Assembly (NCBI GenBank): GCA_946408995.1
Contig: CAMJUL010000002.1
Coordinates: forward strand, 1 to 64,000
DNA: 64,000 bases
DNA from: an uncultured Clostridia bacterium
GTDB lineage: Bacteria > Bacillota > Clostridia > Christensenellales > Aristaeellaceae
Reading direction: 5' to 3'
The notes below the pieces were generated by a model. It did no database searches, was not told the DNA's origin, and saw only the letters and a program-made list of their open reading frames with translations. A program made the translations under genes and the position numbers. Shown here one piece after another: positions 1 through 9,188 of the stretch; within the stretch, counting starts at the first letter, position 1; every line of letters starts with the position of its first letter.

Positions 1-177
1 CCTGTATCGTTTTCAAGATTCCCGCGCCCCTGCTCTCGCAAGGCGCTTTGTTAGATTACCGCAAATCAAACGCTTTGTCAAGCATTTTTTTATTTTCTTT
101 TCAAAAAATCCCGGGGATGCCCGCAACTCCCTCCAAAGTGGAGGGGGGCCGGGAAAGGAATGGTCTTCCGTTTTGGC

Positions 178-206
178 TTGACGCGCAGTCAAACCTGGCA
201 TACACT
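178..206 (+). promoter_or_regulatory. Sigma-A-type promoter for the ABC pair
   Basis: TTGACG at 178-183 and TACACT at 201-206 are separated by 17 bases. The start codon of the first gene follows at 250. The rest of 1-177 shows no gene; it is AT-rich near 60-110 and GC-rich after that. Confidence 0.6.
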
Positions 207-249
207 AAGAACATCTTCTTTGGAAAATGGCCTGGTGCCGGGAGAGAGC

Positions 250-969
250 ATGATCGAGTTTCACAAAGTAACGTTATCCAAAGACCCTGTCTGGTCCAGG
301 GAGCCCTTTGACCTTTCGATCCCGGACGGGGAGACCGTGGTCCTGTTTGGGCCGGAAGGCTGCGGCAAGGAGAGCCTTTTGCGCATTTTGGCCGGGCTCG
401 ACAAACCTGGCAGCGGGCTTGTGCGGATCGTCTCCGACGGGCTGGAGCTCTCCCTTCCCCAGTTGAAGCGCCACGCGTCTTTTCTGGTGCGCAGGGATCC
501 TCTGATGGGGCCGCTTACGGTCCGGGACACGCTTTTTTTGCACTGTCTGCTCAAAGGGAACGGAAAAACGCAGGCGGACCTGATGTGCGATGAAGCCATC
601 GAGACCTTCGCGCTGCAAAAGGCCGCCTTTCTCCGGGCGGATTCCCTGCCCACAGACTGGAAACGGTATGTTGCCCTGGTCTGCGTGCTGATGCAGCGCG
701 GCTTTCTTTTTCTGTTGGACGAGCCCTTTGAAGGGCTCTCTCCCACGCACTGTCAAAGGGTCCTGGATCTGCTTCGTGCCGGAAAGGGGCGGCAGACCCT
801 GATCGTCTCCGTTTCGGACCCCGTAAACGCGGAATGGCTGGGCGGCAGGCTGATCCTGATGAAAAACAGCCTTCCTTTTTTTGACGGCACCTGTCTTTCC
901 GCCGTGCTGACAGCCAACGCCCATTCCTTTCCGGAAGCCTGTGACCTGCTATACAGAGGGCAGAAATGA
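250..969 (+). CDS. Degenerate ABC transporter ATP-binding protein
   Basis: A 239-residue protein with the layout of an ABC-type nucleotide-binding domain. The Walker A position reads GPEGCGKE (residues 34-41), so the conserved Ser/Thr after Lys is Glu. Walker B (FLFLLDE, about 152-158) is intact and keeps the Glu. The LSGGQ signature is replaced by LPTDWKR (about 133-139), the Q-loop Gln is missing near residue 81, and the switch His is replaced by Ser in VSVSDP. These changes suggest weak or no ATP hydrolysis. The ATG at 250 was chosen over an in-frame start at 160 because GGGAGAG precedes it. Its stop overlaps the start of the membrane partner (ATGA), so the two are probably co-translated. 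The substrate is unknown. Confidence 0.8.
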   Translation: MIEFHKVTLSKDPVWSREPFDLSIPDGETVVLFGPEGCGKESLLRILAGLDKPGSGLVRIVSDGLELSLPQLKRHASFLVRRDPLMGPLTVRDTLFLHCLLKGNGKTQADLMCDEAIETFALQKAAFLRADSLPTDWKRYVALVCVLMQRGFLFLLDEPFEGLSPTHCQRVLDLLRAGKGRQTLIVSVSDPVNAEWLGGRLILMKNSLPFFDGTCLSAVLTANAHSFPEACDLLYRGQK

Positions 970-1682
970 TGAAATATTACCTGATGTGCAAGCGGACGCT
1001 GCTGAAATCCCTCCGTCATCCGCTTCCATACCTGAGCCTGTATTTGTTCTGGGCGATCCTTTGTTTTTTTACCGTTTCCGGAAGGCTGGCTGCGGCTTTC
1101 GCGCAGAACGGTTTTTCCACCCTCTGCGGGGGGCTGAGCGCTCTTGCCCTGCACAGCGCCGTTTTCCTGCGCACGGAAACGGAAACATCCGTCCTTCTTC
1201 GGCTGAAAGCCGCCGGATGCAGTGGATTTCTGCTGCTGGGTTCATATCTTGCCGCCTTTCTTCTGACAGGCGCCGCAGCCGCGCTGTTTTTCTGCGTTCC
1301 GCTCATGCTGACGGGGCTTCCCCCCCAATCGAACATGCTGCTGCTCCCTCCGCTCTCTGTCCTTCCGGCGCTCTTCTACGTTTCCCTGGGAATCCTGTGC
1401 GGAAGCCTCCTTGGCCGAAACGGGCTCTGGCTCGTCTGCGCCTTGGGCCTGACGGTTTGTGTCTTTCTGGGTTCCGGGATCGTCCTTGCACAAGAAGGCG
1501 GCTCTCCGTTCCCTCTTTTCCTTTCGTATCTGCCATCTTTCGTCTTTACCCGCGTTTTCCGCTCCGGATTTGCCCTTGCCGCGAAGGGCGAGGAGGTCTT
1601 TTGGGGGCTTGCCGCAGGCTATGCCCTGTCCGCCGCGCTGCTTTCCTTCCGGGTCCTTGAAAGCCGTTTTTCAAGGCTGTAA
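966..1682 (+). CDS. ABC-type permease-like membrane protein
   Basis: A 238-residue, strongly hydrophobic protein with about six membrane segments (roughly 20-40, 50-65, 85-105, 115-150, 160-180 and 205-225). Size and arrangement resemble small CcmB- or ABC-2-type permeases, but no specific family was recognised. It overlaps the preceding ATPase by four bases, which supports a two-component membrane complex. With a partner that lacks key catalytic motifs, the pair may be a divergent exporter or a non-transporting complex. The function is inferred only from architecture. Confidence 0.65.
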   Translation: MMKYYLMCKRTLLKSLRHPLPYLSLYLFWAILCFFTVSGRLAAAFAQNGFSTLCGGLSALALHSAVFLRTETETSVLLRLKAAGCSGFLLLGSYLAAFLLTGAAAALFFCVPLMLTGLPPQSNMLLLPPLSVLPALFYVSLGILCGSLLGRNGLWLVCALGLTVCVFLGSGIVLAQEGGSPFPLFLSYLPSFVFTRVFRSGFALAAKGEEVFWGLAAGYALSAALLSFRVLESRFSRL

Positions 1683-1753
1683 AACGCCCGAAAGCTCCCC
1701 CGTTTGGGGAAGCTGCCCTTGGGTTCTTCTTTTTCACAACTCAGCATTATAAA

Positions 1754-1805
1754 AAAGACAGCGGATTTCCGGCCCCGTGTCCGGTCCTCCGCTGTCTTTC
1801 TTTGG
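1754..1805. terminator. Bidirectional terminator between convergent genes
   Basis: A 12-base stem, AAAGACAGCGGA (1754-1765) with TCCGCTGTCTTT (1788-1799), is flanked by A and T tracts. It lies between the permease (plus) and an oxidoreductase (minus). Confidence 0.85.
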
Positions 1806-1827
1806 GCTTTTTCACAGCCCCTTTTTC

Positions 1828-3108
1828 TCATCCTTGGACATCTACCGCAACGGTCAGAGTGCGCGCCGTTCCGATTTTCTCCATCAATTGCGGGGAGAGG
1901 GTCAGTTTCACCATTTCCCCGGGCGTCAGGATGCGTTTTTTCTGCCGGAGGACCTCCGCCCCGTCCGCCGTAAGCACCAGGGCGCAGTCCCTGAAGACAT
2001 TGCTTGTGCGGAACATCAGATGGACATTTTCCGTTTCTCCGTCCGCCCGAAGAGCGATCCGCTGGGGCACCGTACCGCGCACCCCAAAACCGTCCTGGAC
2101 CTGCATCACCTTTTCCGTCTTCGGGGCTCTTCCCATGGCCCATTCGGCCGCCGCCTGTCCTGCGAGTCGGCTTTCCTCGCTGACATAATCCACCAGATCA
2201 TGCACGTGCAGCACATTTCCGCAGGCAAAAATGCCCGGGACCTCCGTCTGAAGCCGCTCATCCACAAACGCACCCCCGGTCGCGCCGCACAAGGGTACGC
2301 CGCAGTCCCGCGCAAGCTCATTCTCCGGGATCAGCCCAACGGAAAGCAGAAGGGTATCGCAGTCGAAGTTCCTTTCCGTTCCGGGAACAGGCTGCCTGTT
2401 TTGATCCACTTTGGCCACCGTCACTCCCTCCAGGCGCTCCCTGCCGCGGATATCCGTCACGGTGTGCTCCAGAAGCAGCGGAATGTTATAGTCGTTCAGG
2501 CACTGGACGATGTTCCGGTTCAACCCGCTCGAGTAGGGCATGATCTCCACGCAGGCCAGCACCTTTGCCCCCTGGAGGGTCATCCTCCGGGCCATGATCA
2601 GTCCGATGTCCCCGCTGCCAAGGATGACCACCCGCCTGCCGGGCATGTATCCCATCAGGTTGATATATTTCTGGGCGGTCCCGGCACTGTAAATACCGGC
2701 GCAGCGGGTGCCCGGCGTCGCGAGGGCCCCCCTGGGCCGTTCCCTGCAGCCCATGGCCAGGATCACCGCGTCCGCCTGGAACACCTCCAGACCCCTTTTC
2801 CTGCTGATGGCGGTCACCTTCCGGTCCCGGGACACCGACAGCACCGTCGTGCCGGTTTGAATGTCGATACCCATCTCCCTGCAGGTTTCGATATCCCTCC
2901 AGGCATATTCGGGCCCGGTCAGTTCCTGGGAAAACCGGTGAAGCCCGAACCCGTTATGAATGCATTGCTGCAGGATGCCCCCCGGCTGCTCTTCCCTTTC
3001 CAGGACCAGAAGGCGTTCCGCCCCGCTTTCACGGGCAGCGATGGCCGCGGAAAGCCCCGCAGGACCTGCCCCGACGATCACGACCTGAAGATGCTTCTCA
3101 TTCAGCAT
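1828..3108 (-). CDS. NAD(P)/FAD-dependent pyridine nucleotide oxidoreductase
   Basis: A 426-residue flavoprotein. The FAD-binding motif GAGPAG lies at residues 13-18, and a second dinucleotide fold (GSGDIG) lies mid-protein for NAD(P)H. No CxxC redox disulfide is visible. The type is commonly paired with a GlpA-like dehydrogenase in Clostridia, as here: it overlaps the upstream partner by 11 bases. A GGAGGG site nine bases before the ATG supports the start. The DUF1667 protein that often completes such a trio is absent. It probably passes electrons between NAD(P)H and the partner; the substrate is not evident. Confidence 0.8.
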   Translation of the reverse strand: MLNEKHLQVVIVGAGPAGLSAAIAARESGAERLLVLEREEQPGGILQQCIHNGFGLHRFSQELTGPEYAWRDIETCREMGIDIQTGTTVLSVSRDRKVTAISRKRGLEVFQADAVILAMGCRERPRGALATPGTRCAGIYSAGTAQKYINLMGYMPGRRVVILGSGDIGLIMARRMTLQGAKVLACVEIMPYSSGLNRNIVQCLNDYNIPLLLEHTVTDIRGRERLEGVTVAKVDQNRQPVPGTERNFDCDTLLLSVGLIPENELARDCGVPLCGATGGAFVDERLQTEVPGIFACGNVLHVHDLVDYVSEESRLAGQAAAEWAMGRAPKTEKVMQVQDGFGVRGTVPQRIALRADGETENVHLMFRTSNVFRDCALVLTADGAEVLRQKKRILTPGEMVKLTLSPQLMEKIGTARTLTVAVDVQG

Positions 3109-4564
3109 AGGTTGAACCCTCCCCCTGTTCCGGAGAAATCGCCCCGGTCAATACCCGGCTTTCACCGCCGCACTTGGTCACCTCAAGCGGGTCCATGCCG
3201 GTTTCCCTGCACAGCAGTTCCAAAATACGGGGTGTACAAAATCCGCCCTGACACCTGCCCATGCTGGCCCTCGTGCGCCGCTTGACCCCGTCCAGGGAGC
3301 GGGCTCCCACCGGCCGGTGAATGGCGTCCAGGATCTCCGCCTCCGTGACCTGCTCGCACCGGCAGACAAGGTTCCCGTAAGCCGGGTTTTTCTCCCATGC
3401 GGCCTGCCTTTGCGCGCTGTCCATCTCCGAAAACGGCTTGAGCAGCGGGACCGGCTCCGGCACCCGGTCCTTCTGTACGCATTGAAGATACGCCGCGATC
3501 TGCTCTGCCAGATCCTCGGCAATGGCCGGCGCCGAGGACAGCCCGGGACTTTCGATCCCGGCGGCCTCAAAGGCGCCCGGAGCCGCCCCGGGGACAGGCC
3601 CTACCAGAAAATCGCCTTTCTGTTCATGGGCCCGCACGCCCGCAAAGGTGGTGATCACCCGGTTCATCGGAAGGGCCTGACAGGTTTTGAAGGCCTTTTC
3701 GCGAACGAAGGCCAGGCCCTCGGCAGTGGTCCTGGTGTCCTCCGCGTCCGGGATCTCCTCCGCGGAGGGGCCGATCAGCAGATTCCCATGGACGGTCGGG
3801 GTTACAAGGACCCCTTTTCCCATTTTGCCCGGCGCCTGGAAGATCGTCCGTTCCACAGGGCAGCCCGCGGCCATGTCAAACAGATAGTATTCCCCGCGCC
3901 TTGGTATGATGCGGATGGGCTCCCCGGACATCATGGCCCGGACTTTATCCGATGCACAGCCGGCACAGTTGATGACGGTCCGGGCACGCCAGGATCCGCC
4001 GGAGGTCCGGACCGTAAATCCGCCCTCGGGATCCCCGTCGATACCCGTGACCTGCTGGCCGAAGATGAAACGGACCCCGCACTGGGCCGCGTGGTAGGCA
4101 TACCCCAGCGTCATTTCATAGGGACTTACCACCGCACTTTGAGGAACGTCCAAGCACGCGACGATCTCCACGGAAAGCCCCTTCTCCTTCGCCCGGGCCT
4201 CATCCCCGGTCAAAAGCCGCAGGTCCTCCACGCCGTTTTGTTTCCCCTGCCGCAGCAATTCCTCAAGCACCCGTGTTTCTTCGCTGTCAAAGGCCACTAC
4301 ATAAGCGCCGTTCCTGCGGTACGGCACGCCCAGCCTGGCCGCCTCAGCCGCATACATCCGGGCCCCCCGTACGTTGTAATAAGCCTTCCTGGAACCGGGG
4401 GCCGCGTCAAAGCCCGCGTGTACAATGCCGCTGTTGGCCTTGCTCGCGCCGCTGGCCACATCCTCCCCGGCCTCAAGGACCAGCCATTCCCCGTTATAGC
4501 GGCCCAGCCGTTCTGCCAGGGCGCAGCCCACCACCCCGGCACCGATGATAATCCCGTCAACCAT
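3098..4564 (-). CDS. GlpA-like FAD-dependent oxidoreductase with BFD [2Fe-2S] domain
   Basis: A 488-residue protein. The N-terminal two-thirds is a DAO/GlpA-type flavin domain with GAGVVG near residue 8 and an [10 protein letters not shown] segment typical of the glycerol-3-phosphate or L-2-hydroxyglutarate oxidase group. The C-terminus is a bacterioferritin-associated-ferredoxin-like domain with Cys401, Cys403, Cys438 and Cys443 positioned to bind a [2Fe-2S] cluster. AAGGAGG precedes the start. It lies 63 bases downstream of the translocase gene with no visible terminator. It is probably a soluble dehydrogenase working with the next gene. Glycerol 3-phosphate is a plausible but unproven substrate. 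Confidence 0.82.
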   Translation of the reverse strand: MVDGIIIGAGVVGCALAERLGRYNGEWLVLEAGEDVASGASKANSGIVHAGFDAAPGSRKAYYNVRGARMYAAEAARLGVPYRRNGAYVVAFDSEETRVLEELLRQGKQNGVEDLRLLTGDEARAKEKGLSVEIVACLDVPQSAVVSPYEMTLGYAYHAAQCGVRFIFGQQVTGIDGDPEGGFTVRTSGGSWRARTVINCAGCASDKVRAMMSGEPIRIIPRRGEYYLFDMAAGCPVERTIFQAPGKMGKGVLVTPTVHGNLLIGPSAEEIPDAEDTRTTAEGLAFVREKAFKTCQALPMNRVITTFAGVRAHEQKGDFLVGPVPGAAPGAFEAAGIESPGLSSAPAIAEDLAEQIAAYLQCVQKDRVPEPVPLLKPFSEMDSAQRQAAWEKNPAYGNLVCRCEQVTEAEILDAIHRPVGARSLDGVKRRTRASMGRCQGGFCTPRILELLCRETGMDPLEVTKCGGESRVLTGAISPEQGEGSTYAE

Positions 4565-4627
4565 TGCTCATTCCTCCTTCGCAGAGTGATCCGAATCTGT
4601 GTTTTCCCCGGTCCCTTCCTGTTCTTT

Positions 4628-7600
4628 TCAGCTTTCAAGGCCGCTGTCGTCCGAGAACATCTCATAATACTGCTCCCGGGTGATCAGGGTCTTCCTGGGC
4701 TTGGAGCCCTCCTGGGAACTGACCACGCCCCGTTTTTCCATGTCGTCCACCAGTCTTCCTGCCCGGGCGTATCCGATGCGCAGCCTGCGCTGCAGCATGC
4801 TGGTGGAGGTCTGTCCGTCCTCAATGGCCATCTGGATGGCTTCATGCAGCAGCGGATCCTCGCTGTCCACCCCTTCACTGTCGTCATCCATGGCTCCGCC
4901 GTCCAGATCATCCGCGCCATTGTCCTTCTGTCCGCTGGAGGACAGATGATCCAGGATCGCGCTGTTGTATTCCGGGGCGGAATGCTGCTTGATGTAGTCC
5001 GTAAACGCAGCCACTTCATCGTCGGAAACAAAGCTTCCCTGAACGCGGCTGGCGGAAAGTCCAGCGGGTTTGTACAGCATATCGCCCTTGCCCATCAGCT
5101 TTTCCGCGCCAAAGGTGTCCAGAATGGTACGGCTGTCCGTACCGCTGGAGACCGCGAAGGCGATCCTGCTGGGGATATTGTTTTTGATGACGCCGGTAAT
5201 AACGTCCACGCTGGGACGCTGGGTGGCAAGCACCATATAAATGCCCGCCGCCCTGGCCAATGCGGCCAGACGCCGGATATATTCCTCCACATCCTTTCGG
5301 CAAACGTCCATCAGGTCCGCCATTTCGTCGATGATAATGACGATGTTGGGCAGCTTTCCGCCGTCCGACTGGTGGTTCCGGTTGTATCCCTCCAGGTTAC
5401 GGACCCCTTCATCGGAGAATTTGGAATACCGCTCCGTCATTTCCTTGACCGCCCATCCAAGGGCACCGGCCGCCTTCCGGACATCCGTCACCACCGGGAT
5501 CAGCAAATGGGGCACATCATTGTACACCGACAGTTCCACCTGCTTGGGGTCGATCATGATCAAACGGACCTCCTGGGGACTGGAGCGGAACAAAAGGCTG
5601 CAGACAATGGAATGGATGCATACGGATTTACCGCTGCCGGTGGCGCCCGCGATCAAAAGATGCGGCATCTTGCTCAGGTCGCAGATCACCGGCGTGCCTG
5701 CAATATCCTTTCCAAGGGAGACCGCCAGGGGGGACCTGTTCTGTTTCATCTGCGGGCTGTCCAGGACTTCCCTGAGAGAAACCGTGGAAATCAGCTTGTT
5801 GGGCACCTCGATGCCGATATAATTGGTCCCCTGGATGGGCGCTTCCACGCGCACATGCTTGGTCGCAAGGCTCAGGGCCAGGTTGTCTGCCATGCCGGTG
5901 ACCCGCTGCACCCGGATCCCCGGCGCGATTTGGATCGCAAAGCGGGTAATGGCCGGGCCGTGCATGATCTGCATCACCTTGGACTGGATATTGAAGCTCT
6001 CCAGGGTGCTTTCGATCTGCTGCGCCTTCTGGCGATCCTCCTGGGTATGGTCCTGTCTGTTGAAATCGACACCCGGGTTCAAAAGCTCAATGGGCGGATA
6101 CTGGTACTGTACGGTGGACCGGGTATCGATATCCATAATGCCGGTCTTGTCCCGGGTCATCCCGTCCAGGGTCGCCACCGTTTCCTGCGCCCTGGCCACG
6201 GCCCCCCCGAGGGGCTGGTGTTCGATGGGTCTATCCAGCACATTCTCCGTAAAAACCGGCACCGCGCCGTTAAGCTGCACCTGCGCGGTTTTCTGTCCTT
6301 CCGCAGCAAGGGGTTCGGGGCTGATTCCCCGAAGCGGGATGCTTTCCTCCGTCCGGCGCGTCCCCCGTGACGCGCCTGTTTCCGCCGCGGAAGGGGCCTT
6401 GGCCGCGCCTCGGCTGTATACGGGCGGACGCTCCTCCTCCCCGTCCCCGGTTTTTTCGGACGCTTCCATTTCCGCCTTGGGGGCCCGGCTGTCCGGGAAC
6501 TCGCCTGACGCCCCGTTTTTCTCCTTTGGAGCGGGATCCTCCCAGGGCAGCAAGTCCTCTTCCTGAGCGGGCGGCTTCGTTTTCCTCTCCCCGCCAGAAG
6601 GCGCTGCCGCCCCCTCCACCGGCTCCGGTTCCTGCGGCACGGGCGTCCGCAGCTGTTCACCGGATCCGGGGTAAGCCGGAGCGGCGGAAGAGATCTGCAC
6701 ATCCTCCGCCTTGTCATAAGGGAAAGGAGGCATTTGCGCGGCCTTTTCCACGTCCAAAAAACCGGACTGTGCAAACGGAGGCGTCTCCTCGCTCATTCCG
6801 GCAGTGGGCCTCGTCCCCGTCTTCGACGCTTTTTTCCCGCCTGACGAGGCTCGGGGCTGCGTAGTCCCTCGCTCCTGAACATACTCATCATACACCAGAT
6901 CCTGGGATACCGGGTAGTACTTGGGCTCGTCCGCTCCCCCGCTTTCTGCGCCCGCGGCGCCCTCCTCCCTGAAATCACGGTACGGCTGATACCCGGGGAA
7001 AGGCACGGCCGCCTGATGGTATCTGGAAGAAGGCGCGTTCTGCTGCACAACATTCTCTACGGCAGGACGCACCGGCCTGTATTCGGCCTCCGGCATTTGG
7101 GGATACTGCCCTTCCATGGGCCCTTCGTCCGCAGCGGCGGAAGCGTTTTTCTCAAGGCTCCGCCGGTGCCGTCTTTCCGCCAGGGTGTCGGTCAAATTCG
7201 CAATCAGTTCAACGGCCTTAATTCTGAACAGGGAAAAAACAAGCGCCAGCATTCCGGCCCCAAGAAGAACGGCGCCGGCCACCGTGCTCCGGCCCAGGAA
7301 CCGCCATACCGGATAGGCCACCGCCATTCCCAATGCTCCCTGTGCCTGAAGGTCCACCGCCCCGAAGCGATAGGCAAAGGAAAGGTACGCGCCATAGGAG
7401 GCCGGAGCCTGGACGCCGGCTCGCCGGTTGGCGATCTCCCCGATATAGGGCATCAGTTCTCCAAAGCCTGGGATCTGCGTGATCAGGGTCAGGAAGCCCA
7501 GCAGCAGCAGGTACAGGGCCCAGCCCTTCGCCAGGGCGCTCCAGGAGACCCCGTGCTGCAAACTGACCGTCCATTTCAGCCCCGTGCATAGCAAAAACAC

Positions 7601-7819
7601 CGGAAAGACCCAGTGCAGGGTATTCCCACACAGGCCGTTCAGGCAGGCCTTGCATTCCTCAAGCAGCCGGCTGAGATCGTGAAGTGACGTCATGGACAGG
7701 GCAAACAGCCCTCCCACGGTCAGAAAACAGATCCCCAGGAAAAAGCGGGTCTTGGGGGCGCGAAGTGAAGTGCGGTTCATACGGTCCGTTTTTTTCTTAT
7801 TTTTGCCGGTTTGTTTCAT
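4628..7819 (-). CDS. ftsK: DNA translocase FtsK/SpoIIIE family
   Basis: A 1063-residue membrane-anchored, ATP-driven double-stranded DNA pump that clears chromosomal DNA from the division or sporulation septum. About four membrane segments occupy residues 20-210. A low-complexity linker rich in Pro, Glu and Ala follows (about 215-560). The motor domain carries Walker A GATGSGKS near residue 724 and Walker B IIIDEMADLM near 826. The last ~65 residues are the winged-helix gamma domain that reads the orienting sequences. The protein is longer than most SpoIIIE homologues because of the linker. Its start overlaps the stop of the upstream gene (ATGA). FtsK and SpoIIIE roles cannot be separated from sequence alone. 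Confidence 0.95.
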   Translation of the reverse strand: MKQTGKNKKKTDRMNRTSLRAPKTRFFLGICFLTVGGLFALSMTSLHDLSRLLEECKACLNGLCGNTLHWVFPVFLLCTGLKWTVSLQHGVSWSALAKGWALYLLLLGFLTLITQIPGFGELMPYIGEIANRRAGVQAPASYGAYLSFAYRFGAVDLQAQGALGMAVAYPVWRFLGRSTVAGAVLLGAGMLALVFSLFRIKAVELIANLTDTLAERRHRRSLEKNASAAADEGPMEGQYPQMPEAEYRPVRPAVENVVQQNAPSSRYHQAAVPFPGYQPYRDFREEGAAGAESGGADEPKYYPVSQDLVYDEYVQERGTTQPRASSGGKKASKTGTRPTAGMSEETPPFAQSGFLDVEKAAQMPPFPYDKAEDVQISSAAPAYPGSGEQLRTPVPQEPEPVEGAAAPSGGERKTKPPAQEEDLLPWEDPAPKEKNGASGEFPDSRAPKAEMEASEKTGDGEEERPPVYSRGAAKAPSAAETGASRGTRRTEESIPLRGISPEPLAAEGQKTAQVQLNGAVPVFTENVLDRPIEHQPLGGAVARAQETVATLDGMTRDKTGIMDIDTRSTVQYQYPPIELLNPGVDFNRQDHTQEDRQKAQQIESTLESFNIQSKVMQIMHGPAITRFAIQIAPGIRVQRVTGMADNLALSLATKHVRVEAPIQGTNYIGIEVPNKLISTVSLREVLDSPQMKQNRSPLAVSLGKDIAGTPVICDLSKMPHLLIAGATGSGKSVCIHSIVCSLLFRSSPQEVRLIMIDPKQVELSVYNDVPHLLIPVVTDVRKAAGALGWAVKEMTERYSKFSDEGVRNLEGYNRNHQSDGGKLPNIVIIIDEMADLMDVCRKDVEEYIRRLAALARAAGIYMVLATQRPSVDVITGVIKNNIPSRIAFAVSSGTDSRTILDTFGAEKLMGKGDMLYKPAGLSASRVQGSFVSDDEVAAFTDYIKQHSAPEYNSAILDHLSSSGQKDNGADDLDGGAMDDDSEGVDSEDPLLHEAIQMAIEDGQTSTSMLQRRLRIGYARAGRLVDDMEKRGVVSSQEGSKPRKTLITREQYYEMFSDDSGLES

Positions 7820-8994
7820 TTTACCCTTTCCGGTTCATACACCAGCAGGACCTTCTCAAGGATCCGGTCCTCCCCGGCGTACAGAATCAGCTGATTGTTT
7901 TCGGCGGGATACACGGCCACGGTCCCCGCGCCAAAGAGCGGCGCGTAGCGGCTGTTTTCATCTGTCTGAACGCATTGCGCTGGGGTCCCAAGGAGCCCGA
8001 GACATTCCTCCAGGCCCGTTTTCCCGGTGATGATCCCCGCCATATTCACCCGGGACGAGCAGATGCCCCTTACGGTTTCCTCCTCCTGATCGGTCAGAAG
8101 CAGGGTGCCAAGCATCCGGGCATCCTCCGTTTCAAAGCTGCTTCCGCCGTACCAGGCCCCGGGATCCGTCACACACCGCAGCTTCTCAAGAAGCGTCGGC
8201 AACTCCTCCCCGATCCGGACCGGGATCCCTGGAAGCCCTCCCTCCCGGGCCGCCTCCAGGATCTTGAGGCCGCTGTCCGCCTCCGGATGAAACTTTGCCC
8301 CGAAGGCCTCCCTCCAGGGAAGGGCAGGATCCTCCTCCAGGCCGTCAAGGACGTGCCAGGGGATCAGGATCTCCCCCGCGAAACCGGAGAGAAAGGACAG
8401 CTGCTCGTATTCGTAATAAAACAGGATCCCCTGGTCACAGAGGGCAAACCGGTCCTGCGGCACAGGCAGCAGCTCCCGGTTTTCCAGGTAATCGGACAGA
8501 GTCTCCTCCATCTCCTCTTCCAGGAATCCGCGGATCCTTTCCATAGCGTCTTCCGCGTCCGGGAACAGGTCCTCAAAGGTCAGTCTTCCGTTTCCCATCA
8601 GGTCCACAACAAAGGGATACCATTTCTGGGACGGCCTGCCAAAGGGCATCCTTCCCTTTGCCCAAAGAACAAAGGACAAAAACCGGCCGTTCCCGGACGG
8701 GGAAAACAAGGTATAATCCACGGTCAGCCCTTGGCCCCCGGGGGTCATTTGCCCCGCCAGATCCAGGTATTCCTGCAGCCGGGCCTCCCGGTACACCAAA
8801 TCGTTGAGCGCTTCCTGGGGAAAAGAGGTCCCGGAAAGCGTAAAACGGGGATAGGCGCACCGGACGCCTTCCACAGGCCGTGTTTCCACACGGGCCGCCT
8901 GCCAGGCAGGGCCTGCCGCCTCTCCAAAGGCGCTTCCAAAGGCCAGCGCAAAAACCAGGATCCCCACGGTCAGCCAAACGGTTGTTCTTTTCAT
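7816..8994 (-). CDS. Secreted DUF3298/RsiV-like protein
   Basis: A 392-residue protein with a signal peptide (KR followed by a hydrophobic stretch, probable cleavage after SAFG near residue 24). The middle part, with YPRF early and a YYEYEQLSFLSG stretch near residue 200, resembles the DUF3298 domain found in RsiV and other extracytoplasmic proteins. A second domain of about 160 residues follows without a recognised family. No transmembrane anti-sigma part and no adjacent sigma factor are present, so it is unlikely to be an anti-sigma factor as such. The stop overlaps the ftsK start, which suggests joint expression. Confidence 0.6.
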   Translation of the reverse strand: MKRTTVWLTVGILVFALAFGSAFGEAAGPAWQAARVETRPVEGVRCAYPRFTLSGTSFPQEALNDLVYREARLQEYLDLAGQMTPGGQGLTVDYTLFSPSGNGRFLSFVLWAKGRMPFGRPSQKWYPFVVDLMGNGRLTFEDLFPDAEDAMERIRGFLEEEMEETLSDYLENRELLPVPQDRFALCDQGILFYYEYEQLSFLSGFAGEILIPWHVLDGLEEDPALPWREAFGAKFHPEADSGLKILEAAREGGLPGIPVRIGEELPTLLEKLRCVTDPGAWYGGSSFETEDARMLGTLLLTDQEEETVRGICSSRVNMAGIITGKTGLEECLGLLGTPAQCVQTDENSRYAPLFGAGTVAVYPAENNQLILYAGEDRILEKVLLVYEPERVK

Positions 8995-9137
8995 TCCGGC
9001 ACACCTTCCTTATTTTACCGCATTTTGTCCACGACTTCAAGAAGGGCTCCGGCAATGACCCAAGGGCCCCTCGCCCATATAACGCGCAAGGCGTCCTCCC
9101 GTTTCCCTTAAGGTGCGCTTTTTTGATCCGGGCGTTC

Positions 9138-9164
9138 AAAAAGGAGCGGCGTTGCCGCCGCTCC
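9138..9164 (-). terminator. Terminator of pnp
   Basis: Stem GGAGCGGCG (9143-9151) with CGCCGCTCC (9156-9164) and a four-base loop, followed on the minus strand by a T run (9138-9142). It lies 25 bases past the pnp stop. The rest of 8995-9188 shows no gene. Confidence 0.85.
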
Positions 9165-9188
9165 TGGCCTGTCCATCCCGGAAAACCG

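Noticed and set aside
3317..6370. Very long open frame on the plus strand
   Set aside because: It is antisense to the GlpA-like and ftsK genes, with biased composition and no family features; long shadow frames are expected at this GC content.
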